Shown here: in pieces, positions 19,727 through 29,082 of the stretch
How the letters are laid out: each line of letters starts with the position of its first letter
Position numbering within the stretch: the stretch's first letter is position 1
Assembly: GCA_007753915.1 (NCBI GenBank)
Contig: CP036352.1
Coordinates: forward strand, 3,163,306 to 3,227,305
Source of the DNA: Phycisphaerae bacterium RAS2
GTDB taxonomy: Bacteria; Planctomycetota; Phycisphaerae; UBA1845; UTPLA1
DNA length: 64,000 nucleotides
Direction of reading: 5' to 3'
Notes under the pieces: generated by a model
What the model saw: the letters and a program-made list of their open reading frames with translations, nothing else
What the model was told of the DNA's origin: nothing
Databases searched by the model: none
Made by a program: the position numbers and the translations under genes

Positions 19727-20299
19727 CTAGCTAATCGGCGTCGACGTGCCTTGGCCGGTGGTCGCAGCGTTGGGAATCGTGCCGATTGTGCTGCCGCCGC
19801 CGTTGACGCCGCCGCCTGCCGCGGTGCCGAGCAGCGTGTTGATTGCCGTGAGCGCGTCGCTGATCGTGCCGAGCGTCTGGTCCAAGACTTTGTTGAACGT
19901 ATCCCGGAAGAAACTCACCTCTTCCGTGACTTCTCCGGGAATTTCCACTTCGCCGGTCTGGACCGCAATCGAACGCTTCACCATCAGTCCCGGCGCGCGT
20001 TCGTTCAACGCGCCGCTGCTGGTCGTCGTGAATTGATTCGAGACAATCGTCGGTTGTGAATCGCCGACCGGCTGGGTCGTTGTGACCTGATTGGTTGTGC
20101 CCGTCGTGTTCGTGGTGGTCGTGCCGGTCGTTCCGCCGAGCAGGTTCTGCAAACCGCCCAAGCCGCCAAACGTCTGAAGCAATTGCGTCAGGTCGCCGGT
20201 CTGCTGCGGCAACACCTGCGCCGAGGCCGGCCGTGCCGCGCCAAGAAGGACTCCAAATGCAACCGCCGCAAGAATCCCAATCGATCCGCCCCGCGCCAT
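19727..20299 (-). CDS. Secreted Thr/Gly-rich protein of unknown function
   Basis: A 190-residue protein with a clear Sec signal peptide (IGILAAVAFGVLLGAARPASA). A low-complexity stretch of Thr, Gly and Asn lies at residues 50-75. A more ordered segment follows (RSIAVQTGEVEIPGEV, FFRDTFNKVLDQTLGTI), then a Gly/Thr tail. GGAG lies 9 bases before the ATG. No family was recognised. Confidence 0.6.
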   Translation of the reverse strand: MARGGSIGILAAVAFGVLLGAARPASAQVLPQQTGDLTQLLQTFGGLGGLQNLLGGTTGTTTTNTTGTTNQVTTTQPVGDSQPTIVSNQFTTTSSGALNERAPGLMVKRSIAVQTGEVEIPGEVTEEVSFFRDTFNKVLDQTLGTISDALTAINTLLGTAAGGGVNGGGSTIGTIPNAATTGQGTSTPIS

Positions 20300-20674
20300 A
20301 AACCCGCACTCCTTGTTCGATTGCCCGTCAGACGTCAGTTGCTCGGTGGATGCCTCTCGACGCCCACGCCAAACCCTCTGCTCGTATTATACGGCCTTTC
20401 CCAGTCGCCGGTTTCGGTCCCGCATACGTCTACCCCTCAAAGGCGGCGCCACCGGCTGTATCTGGCTATCGGTTCCCGGCCACGCGAGCATTGACTGCCG
20501 GGGAGAACGGGGTCGCGGTAGCCCCTGATATCAGGGCTGTGATCAGCCATTGGGAGCCGTAATTGTTGACTTCCGCGGTCCGAATCGGGTATAGGAGAGC
20601 TTCAGGCTCCCACCTCGCACGGAGCTTGTGTCTGGCCCATCTTCTCGCTTCATGATTCATTTTGGAGTTGTCCC
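20300..20674. other. Intergenic region between divergent genes
   Basis: 375 bp without a supportable gene. It holds a TATAAT on the minus strand (20391-20386) that may serve the Thr/Gly-rich protein, and a TTGACT / TATAGG pair on the plus strand that may serve the dockerin-like protein. Confidence 0.5.
20566..20595 (+). promoter_or_regulatory. Candidate sigma70-type promoter of the dockerin-like secreted protein
   Basis: TTGACT (20566-20571) and TATAGG (20590-20595) are spaced by 18 bases, about 80 bases before the ATG at 20675. Confidence 0.5.
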
Positions 20675-22816
20675 ATGCGCACCCGCCGCAGCTATGCCGT
20701 TTCCGCGTTCGCCTTGATGGTCGGATTGGTCTTGAGCCTCGCCGCGACAACCCCGGCAATCGGTCAGCCCTGCACCCCATCCGGCGCAGGATTCGGTTGC
20801 CAGAACAACTCGTGTGTCGGCATCGGGAACAATTGCAAGCCCTATTGCGTGCGATACAACCCCTTCTCCGGGACCTATTCAGTCCTTTCTTGTACTTGTG
20901 ACACCGCGACCGCCTGCCACGCAGAGCGGCCGCCAATCATCAACTCGCCGGTCTGCGTCGTACCTGAAGACGGCACCGGCACGGTTCACCTTCCCCCCGC
21001 GCCTTGCGCTTACAAGACTGACGTCGCAGACCCCATGCAGATCATCGACGGGCTACCGCCGGCGTCAACGATTCAATGCGCCGCGACCTACAGCAACTTC
21101 GCTTGCGCTGCGGGCATTGCCGTTTGTTCGTTCCCCACACCGGTTCTGCCGGGCATCTGCTATGCTCCCGGCGGGTCCCTGGGCGGCGAAAAGTCCTGCT
21201 CGAATGCCAATCTCAATTTTGTGATGACCGGCACCGGCGCGTTCGCCGCCTACAACCGAAACCTCAACATCCCCATCTCGCTCGAGATTCACGCCGCGCC
21301 GCGCTCACCGGGCGACCCCATCCAGAACTTCGACACAGACCTGTTTCGCGTATTCGGGCAGATCACGGGCGACCCCGACTTTGACCTGCTCCGCGTTGTC
21401 GGTGGGACTGACTTCGGTCTACCCAGCCCCGGCGAGGCGCAGCTCACCATGCTCCCTGGCGGCAATTGGGCGGCCTACAGCATCTTCGCGCTGACCTATC
21501 GCATCGATTTCGTCGGCAAGCCGGGCGGGCCTTTCTCGGGGTTGTCCGGCTCGACCACCGGCACGGTAAACATCATCACCGGCGGCATTCCACTTTGTGC
21601 AGGCGGCTGCTTCACCGGTTTCGAGTGCAACACCGTCAAGATCGTCAACCCCAACGGCACGATCGACGTCTGCTGTGAATGCGTCTCGCTCCCCTGCGAG
21701 CCGCTGCCCGACGGCTCGGCTTGCCGGCCCGGCACCTGCGGCGTCTCGAACTGCCAGCCTCGCTGCGTCGAAACGAATCCCGTCACCGGGCTGTCGAACG
21801 TCACCGCGTGCGAGTGCGGCGACCTGGAGACCTGCGAAGTCGTCGCGCCGCCGAGCGCCAATCCATGCGTCGTGCCGAACGACGGCACGGGCACGGTTCA
21901 TCTGCCACCGGCAGGTTGCCAGTACAAACGCGTGGGCAACCCGCCCATGCAGATCATCGACGGCCTGCCGGCGGGCAGCCCGGTGAATTGCGAGCCGACC
22001 AATTTGAATTTCATCTGTGCGGGCGGGAGCGCCTGCTCGTTCCCCGTGCCGGTTTCTCCGGGAATCTGCTACGCGCCGGGCGGCACGCTGGGCGGCGAAA
22101 AATCCTGCTCCAACAGCACACTCAATATTGTCCTTCAGGGAACCGGGGTTTACTTCGGCTACAACCGCAACATCAACGTGCCGATCAGTCATGAAATTCA
22201 TGCAGCGCCGCGTACGTTGTTCACCTCGCCGCAGACCTTCGCCACGAACATGTTCAGGCTCTTCGGCCAGATCACCGGCGACCCCGACTTTGACTTGCTG
22301 CGCTTCACCGGTGGATCCGATTTTGGACTCCCCAGCCCCGGCTCGACGACGCTTCTGCAAATGCCCAGCACCAACTGGGCTGTCGACAGCTACTTCGACC
22401 TGACCTATCGCATCGATTTCGTCGGCGCGCCGGGCGGCGCCTTTGCGGGAAGGTCCGGCTCGACCACAGGCACCATCCGCATCGCCACCGGCCAGATTGT
22501 TGCTTCGTGCGTCGGCGACTGCCCGCCCGGCTACCGCTGCAATCGCACCATGACGCTCAACACGAACGGCACGATCTCCACCTGCTGCGACTGCGTCACC
22601 GACTGCGCCTGCCGCGGCGATCTGAACGGAGACAACAAGGTCAATGGCCAGGACATCAAGCTGTTTGTCAGTTGCGTCCTGAACTACACGGGCGGATTCA
22701 TCGACCCGGCGTGCGTCTGTGCCGACATCGACGGCGACGGCGTGCTGACCCTCGGCGCGGACGTGAACCAGTTCGTCAACAAGCTGCTGACGCTGCCGAA
22801 CAATCAGTGTCCGTGA
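20675..22816 (+). CDS. Secreted Cys-rich duplicated protein with dockerin-like C-terminus
   Basis: A 713-residue protein with a signal peptide ending near ATTPAIGQ. Two tandem repeats of about 300 residues follow (about 33-338 and 339-640). Each has a Cys-rich head, then GTGTVHLPPA, MQIIDGLP, PGICYAPGG, LGGEKSCSN, EIHAAPR, FGQITGDPDFDLLR and SGSTTGT. The last ~65 residues hold two EF-hand-like loops (GDLNGDNKVNGQD and DIDGDGVLTLGAD), the pattern of type I dockerins. The Cys content implies disulfides outside the cytoplasm. The repeat family was not recognised. GGAG precedes the ATG. Confidence 0.78.
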   Translation: MRTRRSYAVSAFALMVGLVLSLAATTPAIGQPCTPSGAGFGCQNNSCVGIGNNCKPYCVRYNPFSGTYSVLSCTCDTATACHAERPPIINSPVCVVPEDGTGTVHLPPAPCAYKTDVADPMQIIDGLPPASTIQCAATYSNFACAAGIAVCSFPTPVLPGICYAPGGSLGGEKSCSNANLNFVMTGTGAFAAYNRNLNIPISLEIHAAPRSPGDPIQNFDTDLFRVFGQITGDPDFDLLRVVGGTDFGLPSPGEAQLTMLPGGNWAAYSIFALTYRIDFVGKPGGPFSGLSGSTTGTVNIITGGIPLCAGGCFTGFECNTVKIVNPNGTIDVCCECVSLPCEPLPDGSACRPGTCGVSNCQPRCVETNPVTGLSNVTACECGDLETCEVVAPPSANPCVVPNDGTGTVHLPPAGCQYKRVGNPPMQIIDGLPAGSPVNCEPTNLNFICAGGSACSFPVPVSPGICYAPGGTLGGEKSCSNSTLNIVLQGTGVYFGYNRNINVPISHEIHAAPRTLFTSPQTFATNMFRLFGQITGDPDFDLLRFTGGSDFGLPSPGSTTLLQMPSTNWAVDSYFDLTYRIDFVGAPGGAFAGRSGSTTGTIRIATGQIVASCVGDCPPGYRCNRTMTLNTNGTISTCCDCVTDCACRGDLNGDNKVNGQDIKLFVSCVLNYTGGFIDPACVCADIDGDGVLTLGADVNQFVNKLLTLPNNQCP

Positions 22817-22834
22817 TGGGCAGAATGGCGCTGG

Positions 22835-23596
22835 CTATTTCTGGGTGGTTGACTCGACCTGCGCCACGGCGTTGGGCGGAGTCGGAGCCTTTTCCGGCGG
22901 GCCGGCGTTTCGGAATGCGTACAGGCTTAACGCGCCCCAGATGAACAGCACGATGCCGACCAGCGCCGCCCCCGCACCGACGCGCTGCTGGGCCTTTTCA
23001 CCCACCGTGATGCCCCAACTGACACAGAAACTCCAGATGCCATTGGCAAAGTGATAACACGCGGCCCAAAGCCCCACGACGTACATCGCGAACGTCATCT
23101 GCCACGGCACATGCATGCCCCAGGGCGTCCATTCCATGAGGCCGCGGCGCGTCACCTCGAACGGATCGGTGTTGCCGATGAACTCCGGCCCCCAGCCGAT
23201 CAGGTGCGCGAAGCGGAACTTGAGCAGGTGAACGATGATGAACACGAGCGCGATGTAGCCTGTGATGCGCTGCAACGTGTAACGACGATTAGGAAGGTAA
23301 GGATACGACTTCACGTTTGGCTCGGCCGTCAGCGCGATCTTCACGCCGTAGCCCGCGTGAAACGCCAGGGGGAGAAAGATGCCGAAGACTTCGAGGAAGA
23401 ACAAGTACGGGAGATGATGTATCCACTCGACATCCTTGTTGAATCGCTCGCGCCCGAGGAAGGCCATCGAGTTCGTCAACAGATGCTCAATCAGGAACAC
23501 GCCGATCGGCACGATGCCCGACAGCGAGTGCAACTTGCGGAGCAGAAAGTGGTGCTTTTCTTCGAGTGAAACGGTCGTAGTCTCGGCGGTGGCCAA
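22835..23596 (-). CDS. sdhC: Succinate dehydrogenase cytochrome b558 subunit
   Basis: A 253-residue membrane anchor of the single-subunit, five-helix b558 type that carries two hemes and passes electrons from succinate oxidation to quinone. FLLRKLHSLSGIVPIG opens helix 1, and conserved His residues recur in IEHLLTN, LAFHAGYG, VHLLKFRFAH and YHFANGIWSF. The C-terminus is a short Pro-rich tail. No flavoprotein or iron-sulfur subunit gene adjoins it in this window. It is convergent with the secreted dockerin-like gene, 18 bp apart. Confidence 0.88.
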   Translation of the reverse strand: MATAETTTVSLEEKHHFLLRKLHSLSGIVPIGVFLIEHLLTNSMAFLGRERFNKDVEWIHHLPYLFFLEVFGIFLPLAFHAGYGVKIALTAEPNVKSYPYLPNRRYTLQRITGYIALVFIIVHLLKFRFAHLIGWGPEFIGNTDPFEVTRRGLMEWTPWGMHVPWQMTFAMYVVGLWAACYHFANGIWSFCVSWGITVGEKAQQRVGAGAALVGIVLFIWGALSLYAFRNAGPPEKAPTPPNAVAQVESTTQK

Positions 23597-23782
23597 CGTG
23601 TCAACCCTCGATCTTCCTGTGTCCTCGTGCGCATCGGTCCTGCCGATGCCGCACCGTGACGGCTCGCAAGCCTAAAATCGCCGCCGCCCGCCGTCAACGA
23701 CCGGACAAACAAGGAAGACAGTGGACAATGCTCACCCTACTGGCTGCTGACAATCCTGCTATTACCACGCAGATCGACGCGG

Positions 23783-23788
23783 TATAAT
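23783..23788 (+). promoter_or_regulatory. Candidate -10 element of the M14 carboxypeptidase gene
   Basis: A perfect TATAAT lies 81 bases before the chosen ATG in the gap between divergent genes. No good -35 is present at 16-18 bases. Confidence 0.4.
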
Positions 23789-23868
23789 GGCTGGGGAGTT
23801 CCTCATGTGCCGCGCGGCTTCGGACCGAACCGGCCCCCCGCGCGTCCCGCCTCGGTGGAGTGGTTCAG

Positions 23869-26226
23869 ATGAATCGATTCGTCGCAGTCTCTCGCCCGCG
23901 CGGTGCCGCGCCGGCCTGTCGCATTCTCTCAATGTTGGCACTCGCGCTGGCCCTTCCGCCCGGCGAGCCGTTCACAGCTTCGGCGGCGGACCTGTCCATC
24001 AAACCGGGCGATCAGATCATCCGCGTTGACGTTCAAAACGCGGAGCAGCTTCAGGCGCTGCTCGACCTCGACCTCGACATTCACTCACACGAGGTCGGCG
24101 TCGGCCCGGTCGACGTGCACGTCTCCACGGCGGAGCGCGAAGCCATCGGTCAACTCGGCATGAAGTTTGAAGTGCTCAATCCCGACCTGATGGCGTCCTA
24201 CGCGCGCGAACAGGCCGACATCCTGCTGGGCCAGGGATTGGCCGTCCCTTTCGACAGTTATCTGAATATCGACAACACGTATCAATTCATGACCAACCTG
24301 GCAATCGCCCGGCCCGATCTGGTGGAGGAACTGCCGGCCATCGGCCTGTCCATCGAATCGCGCCCGCTGCGCGTCTGGCGCATCACGGGGCCGGACAAGA
24401 CCGACAAGCCCGGCGCGTTTTTTCACGGCCTGCAACATTGTCGCGAGTGGATCACAGGCCCGATGATTCTCTACATCGCCAATCAACTCGTCACCAATTA
24501 CGACGGCAACCCGGCGATTCAATCGCTCGTCAATCGCACGGACTTCTACCTCATGCCCGTGATGAATCCCGACGGCTACGCCTACACCTGGATCGACAGC
24601 AGTACGCGGCTATGGCGAAAGAACCGCCGGCTCAACGCGGGCGGAACGTTCGGCGTCGACCTCAACCGAAACTGGGCCTTCGGCTGGAGCGGGCCCGGCG
24701 CAAGCAGCGTGCCGAGCAACGACACTTATTACGGCACCGGGCCGTTCAGTGAGCCTGAAAGCGCCGCGGTGAGCAACTTCATTCTCTCAAAGCCCAACAT
24801 CCGGGCTCACATGGACTATCACTCTTACTCGCAGCTCATCATGTGGGCCTACGGGGCGAATTGCACCACGCTGCCGCAGCCGGACTACGGCGCTTACTAC
24901 GAAATGGGTCAGGACATGCACCGCCTCATTCGCGAGGCCACGAGCCTGTTCTACGAACCCGGGCCGATCTGCCAGACGATCTACCAGGCCAGCGGCGCTT
25001 CGGTGGACTGGACCTATGCGACGGCCGGACGCACGTCGATGACGATTGAATTGCGCGACACCGGCACGAACGGGTTCACCCTTCCGGCTAATCAGATTCT
25101 CCCGAACTGTCAGGAGAACTTCCCCGCGATCATGCGGCTGACCGAGTGGGCGACCGCGGGCGTTGTCATTGTCGTCAAGGACGCGCCGCCGGTGCTGCGG
25201 GCCGACACGCCGACCGTCGTCAAATTCAAGGTTTACGAAAGCGGTGAAGGATATGTGCCTAACTCGGCAGCCCTCCACTATCGCGCCGGCGATTCCGGAT
25301 CGTTCACGGCGGTGCCGGCTTCGCATGTTTCCGGCGTGGATTTCACCGCGACGATTCCCGCCATCCCCTGCGGCCAGACAGTCGAGTACTACTTCCGCGC
25401 GGATGGCAGCGATGGATTCATGGCGCAGAATCCCAACGGTTTCCCCGTGTCGCAGCCGGAGCCGGAGGTGTACACGGCGCGCGTCGTGAATCAGATCGTG
25501 CTGGAGGACCACTTCCAAACGGACCTGGGTTGGACCGCCACCGTGGTCGGTGCGACCGCCGGGCAATGGCAACGCGCCGTCCCGACGAACGACTTGGCCG
25601 TGGCGTTTGATCCGCAGTTCGATTCCGACGGGTCGGGCATGTGCTTCGTCACCCAGAACGGCACGGGGACGAATACCGATGTCGACAGTGGGTCCGTGCG
25701 GCTCACGTCGCCCCCGCTCGATCTATCCGGCGGCGACGTGCGCATCAGCTACGATTATTTCCTCTACCTGTCGAACGTAGCCGGCGGCGTCGATCGCATG
25801 CTCGTCGAAATCGATTCCAACAACGGCGCCGGCCCCTGGACCCAGATCGCCCTGCACGTCACCAGCGGCGGCGTCTCGTGGCGTCGGCACACGATCACGC
25901 AGACCAATCTCGATCTCCTCGGCGTCACCCTTACCTCCGCAATGCGAATCCGATTCACGGTCAACGATTCCAACCCGCAAAGCACCGTCGAGGGCGGGCT
26001 GGACAACGTGCGGATCAGCGTCGGAACCTGCCCCGTCCCCAAGTGCCCGGGAATCCTCGGCGACATGAGCAGCGACTCGCTCCTCAATGGTGGCGACATC
26101 GCCGGCTTCTCCGCCGCCTTCATCACCGAGTCGGGATTCGACCCCTGTGCCGACCTGGCCGAGCCGTTCGGCACGCTCGACGACGCAGACATCGCGGCGT
26201 TTACCGCCTTGCTGCTGGGGCAATGA
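23869..26226 (+). CDS. Secreted M14-family zinc carboxypeptidase with C-terminal dockerin-like tail
   Basis: A 785-residue protein. The signal peptide is followed by a ~90-residue prodomain-like region. The M14 catalytic domain has zinc ligands HCRE (H190, E193) and the later His in HMDYHSY, the substrate-binding DLNRNW, and the catalytic Glu in TIELRD. A beta-sandwich-like C-terminal region follows (a jelly-roll with CFVTQN, then VRISYDYFLYL). It ends in a degenerate dockerin-like module (GDMSSDSLLNGGD, then LDDADIAAF). It should cleave C-terminal residues from extracellular peptides. GGTGGAG lies 8 bases before the ATG at 23869. Confidence 0.85.
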   Translation: MNRFVAVSRPRGAAPACRILSMLALALALPPGEPFTASAADLSIKPGDQIIRVDVQNAEQLQALLDLDLDIHSHEVGVGPVDVHVSTAEREAIGQLGMKFEVLNPDLMASYAREQADILLGQGLAVPFDSYLNIDNTYQFMTNLAIARPDLVEELPAIGLSIESRPLRVWRITGPDKTDKPGAFFHGLQHCREWITGPMILYIANQLVTNYDGNPAIQSLVNRTDFYLMPVMNPDGYAYTWIDSSTRLWRKNRRLNAGGTFGVDLNRNWAFGWSGPGASSVPSNDTYYGTGPFSEPESAAVSNFILSKPNIRAHMDYHSYSQLIMWAYGANCTTLPQPDYGAYYEMGQDMHRLIREATSLFYEPGPICQTIYQASGASVDWTYATAGRTSMTIELRDTGTNGFTLPANQILPNCQENFPAIMRLTEWATAGVVIVVKDAPPVLRADTPTVVKFKVYESGEGYVPNSAALHYRAGDSGSFTAVPASHVSGVDFTATIPAIPCGQTVEYYFRADGSDGFMAQNPNGFPVSQPEPEVYTARVVNQIVLEDHFQTDLGWTATVVGATAGQWQRAVPTNDLAVAFDPQFDSDGSGMCFVTQNGTGTNTDVDSGSVRLTSPPLDLSGGDVRISYDYFLYLSNVAGGVDRMLVEIDSNNGAGPWTQIALHVTSGGVSWRRHTITQTNLDLLGVTLTSAMRIRFTVNDSNPQSTVEGGLDNVRISVGTCPVPKCPGILGDMSSDSLLNGGDIAGFSAAFITESGFDPCADLAEPFGTLDDADIAAFTALLLGQ

Positions 26227-26364
26227 TCCGGTCGGCAGAGGAACAATCGGCCGCCGAACAAAGTCGCCCATTCGACCGTCCTGCGGCGATTCCCTGCCGC
26301 GCGCTATGATTTGGATGGATGAATCACGCTTGTCGCGCACCTTGTCGAATCAAGGAGGTGCCTC

Positions 26365-26571
26365 ATGTCGCTTCGCTGGTTTCACCTCGTGTTCCTGCTC
26401 CTGGTCATTGTCGGAGCCGACCTGTTCGGAGTCTGGGCGTTGCGAAATCCCGATAGCCTGGGCGACCGCGCGAGCCTGATCGTCGCCAATGTGGCCATGC
26501 TCGGCGGGCTGGGCCTTGCGGCGTACACCTATTACCTCGTTCGCAAGCTCGACCGGCGGCACATTGCGTAG
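26365..26571 (+). CDS. Small two-helix membrane protein
   Basis: 68 residues, nearly all in two hydrophobic helices (FHLVFLLLVIVGADLFGVW and LIVANVAMLGGLGLAAYTYYLV), ending in a basic tail. AAGGAGGT, a near-perfect Shine-Dalgarno, sits 5 bases before the ATG and supports expression. The family is unknown. Confidence 0.7.
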   Translation: MSLRWFHLVFLLLVIVGADLFGVWALRNPDSLGDRASLIVANVAMLGGLGLAAYTYYLVRKLDRRHIA

Positions 26572-26658
26572 CGGCGCCGCTACGGGTTGCCATCCATCGG
26601 CGACGGGGTAAACTGATCCCTCGCTCGCGGTGAACCGGTTCGCCGCGCGCGTGCAGGG

Positions 26659-27105
26659 ATGCTCCGCATGTCACCGACCCGATTCCAGAACCGCTTTACC
26701 CAATGCGGTTGTTCGATTGCTCTGGCCGGCTGCGCCGCCGGTCTCGCCGGCTGCGTCGAGCGCACCGTCACGATCAACACCGAGCCGGCCGGGGCGACGG
26801 TCATTCTCAACGATCAGGAAGTCGGCCAGTCGCCGGTGAAAGTGCCGTTCACCTGGTACGGCGATTATGACATCATTCTGCGCAAGTCCGGGTACGAGAC
26901 GATTCAGACAAATAAGAAACTCAAGGCGCCGTGGTACCAGACGCCGTTCATTGATGTGTTCGCCGAGTGTCTCGTTCCATTCACGATCTACGATGAGCGC
27001 GACTTCGGCACGTTTGCCATGTCGCCGATCGCACCGGTCCCGCAGGATCAACTGCTGCAAAACGCAGCCGAGCTGAAGCAGCGGGCATTAACAACTGTCG
27101 AATAG
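26659..27105 (+). CDS. PEGA-domain lipoprotein
   Basis: A 148-residue protein with a lipobox (GLAGC near residue 32). A PEGA domain follows directly: VTINTEPAGATVILNDQEVGQSP, continuing to YDIILRKSGYE. The C-terminal half contains WYQTPFIDVFAE and an amphipathic end. PEGA domains are small surface beta-sandwich modules. It is probably anchored in the outer membrane. Confidence 0.8.
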   Translation: MLRMSPTRFQNRFTQCGCSIALAGCAAGLAGCVERTVTINTEPAGATVILNDQEVGQSPVKVPFTWYGDYDIILRKSGYETIQTNKKLKAPWYQTPFIDVFAECLVPFTIYDERDFGTFAMSPIAPVPQDQLLQNAAELKQRALTTVE

Positions 27106-27161
27106 CCAAGGGCAAATTGCGAAGAGCAAGATTGAGCTGATCGTGACTGGACGAAAATGGG

Positions 27162-27181
27162 CCGACGGTGCAAGCCGTCGG
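27162..27181. repeat. Isolated REP-like palindrome
   Basis: CCGACGG, TGCAAG, CCGTCGG. The arms match the core of the two palindromes that flank the Y1 transposase gene at 44 kb. It is intergenic, just before the membrane protein starting at 27259. Confidence 0.5.
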
Positions 27182-27258
27182 AAGCAACGCGCGGGGCCGG
27201 TCAACCGACCGCACGATCGCTTCGTTCGCGCAACTGGCATGAATCATTGAAATCGACG

Positions 27259-27954
27259 ATGACCCAGACCGACGACGCCGTGCCGCAGCCGCCGCCGATT
27301 GTCGAAGGCCCGTGGACTGGGGAGCGCGCCCGCTCCTGGCGCAGCGCGCGAATTGTATCGTTTCTTTGCCTCGTTCCGCTCGGCTGGCTGCTGGTCGCGT
27401 TGATCTGGCTGCCGCTCTACATGGGCTTGTTCTTTTTTCTTGTTGCGGGCCTGCTGGTCGGCGCGGTGTCGTTTCGCCTCGCACGGCCGGCGCGGCCGAT
27501 GGCGCGGCGGCGCATCCTCCGCGGCGCGGGCGTCGTGGCCGTGGCCTGCACGGCGATCAACCTGGCGTGGGAATACGATCAATTCGCCCGGGCCGTGGGC
27601 AAACCACCGCGGTACGCCGATGCGCGGAACGCCGCCGTCACGGCGGGTGACAAGGCGAGTTCAATCGATTCAAAGGCGAATGTCGCTTTTCGCGCCGCGT
27701 TGTCCGAGCGCTTCGCGCCCGGGGGCCCGATCGGGTACGTGCGATGGGCGGTGAGCGGCGCGGACCTTCCGCTTTCCGTGGATGGGCAAACCGAGACCAT
27801 CGTGATGCCGCATGGCGGGTTTCGCTGGCCGATCCGGACGCTGGCTGCGCTGCTGCTGCTGGCGGTCGGCCTGTATTTGAGCTACGAGGCCCTCGCATCG
27901 GCCGAACCAGTTTCAAACATCCTGCCGCCGGGCGCGGAATACACCGAGGAATAA
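27259..27954 (+). CDS. Integral membrane protein of unknown function
   Basis: 231 residues from the ATG at 27259. Three or four hydrophobic helices are seen: two adjoining ones in residues 30-80 (LCLVPLGWLLVALIWLPLY and GLFFFLVAGLLVGAVSF), one near 95-115, and one near the C-terminus (LAALLLLAVGLYLSY). A ~70-residue soluble segment separates the last two. No known family was recognised. The frame is open upstream to 27157, but that part covers the REP-like palindrome. Confidence 0.6.
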   Translation: MTQTDDAVPQPPPIVEGPWTGERARSWRSARIVSFLCLVPLGWLLVALIWLPLYMGLFFFLVAGLLVGAVSFRLARPARPMARRRILRGAGVVAVACTAINLAWEYDQFARAVGKPPRYADARNAAVTAGDKASSIDSKANVAFRAALSERFAPGGPIGYVRWAVSGADLPLSVDGQTETIVMPHGGFRWPIRTLAALLLLAVGLYLSYEALASAEPVSNILPPGAEYTEE

Positions 27955-28286
27955 ATCGTTGTACCGGAAGTTCCCCGGCAGGCCCGTCTTGTCTTCCGGG
28001 TCGGCCGCGTCCTAGTATTCGTTGATCGCGCCCCCTGTTCGGTGGACGCGATGGATATCGGGTCCCACCTCGCACACCCCGTCGCCGCCGGCGCGCCTGC
28101 TCTTATGGGCGGCACGCGCACGGCTGTAACGCCTGCGACGATTCGGCGTACTTGTACAGTTGTAACTCCCGCTGACCGATTGACTTTCCGGCCGCCGGCG
28201 CGAACCCGTTTCGCCCTGCGGTCGGACCGGAAGGCAGTCCTGCCGAGTGCCGGATTATTGGCACGGCCGGAGGAGGGACAGCGGCG
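27955..28286. other. Intergenic region upstream of the HTH-receiver gene
   Basis: 332 bp with no supportable gene, RNA or terminator. It is GC-rich and without striking repeats. Confidence 0.4.
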
Positions 28287-28892
28287 ATGCACACGACCAA
28301 CCCACCTCGAAAGCAAGGCGCCGGCCGCAAGGATGTCCTTACCACGGGCGACGTGGCCCGCATCTGCAACGTTGCCCCGCGGACCGTCTCCAAGTGGTTC
28401 GATTCGGGGCAGCTCCGCGGCTATCGCATTCCGGGAAGCAAGGATCGCCGCATTCCCGTCCAGCAGCTCATTCGATTCATGAAGCTGCACAACATTCCGC
28501 TGAATGGATTGGACGCCGGAACGACGCGGGTGCTGGTGATTGATGCCGACCGCGATTTCGCTACCACGCTGGCCGAGGCGCTCACGCGCGGCGGCGAATA
28601 CGACGTTCGCACCGCCACGTCCGCATTTGATGCAGGCCTCGCCACGCAATCGCACAAACCCGACGTGCTGCTCGTTGATTCCACGTTGCCGAACCTGACC
28701 GGGCGCGAGTTCGTGACGACGCTTCGCAGCAATCTCGACCTCGACAGCGTTCGCGTCGTGGCCATGGCTCCGTCGAACGACACAGCACTGCATGCCGCCT
28801 TGCGCGATGATGGGTTCGATGCGGTCATCGCCAAACCTTTCGAGGCATCCAAAGCCATCGCCGCAATTGAAGGCGCACTTAGCCCATCCTGA
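28287..28892 (+). CDS. HTH (excisionase/BldC-type) fused to receiver domain
   Basis: A 201-residue protein. Residues 17-70 form an excisionase/MerR-like winged helix (LTTGDVARICNVAPRTVSKW, then GYRIPGSKDRRIPVQQL). Residues 80-200 form a CheY-like receiver with the acidic pair D86/D88, phospho-acceptor D131 (LLVDSTLP) and K183 (AKPF). The conserved Ser/Thr position appears to be Ala (VVAMAPSN). The usual order of response regulators, receiver first, is reversed. It is likely a phosphorylation-controlled DNA-binding protein. No histidine kinase is nearby. Confidence 0.8.
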   Translation: MHTTNPPRKQGAGRKDVLTTGDVARICNVAPRTVSKWFDSGQLRGYRIPGSKDRRIPVQQLIRFMKLHNIPLNGLDAGTTRVLVIDADRDFATTLAEALTRGGEYDVRTATSAFDAGLATQSHKPDVLLVDSTLPNLTGREFVTTLRSNLDLDSVRVVAMAPSNDTALHAALRDDGFDAVIAKPFEASKAIAAIEGALSPS

Positions 28893-29082
28893 TCGTCGGT
28901 GAAACGTTTTACTTTGGGTCCGTTCATCGCGTCGCTGGTGTCTTCGCACGACATCAGTGCCGGGCGCGAAGCGATCCGCAGAAGTGATGAGCGATTTGGC
29001 GAGCCTTCATGCCGGAATTACAATCAAACCACTTCATGAATGATGTTTCTCGGTTGATATCAATTCGCTGTGGAGCCATTGG

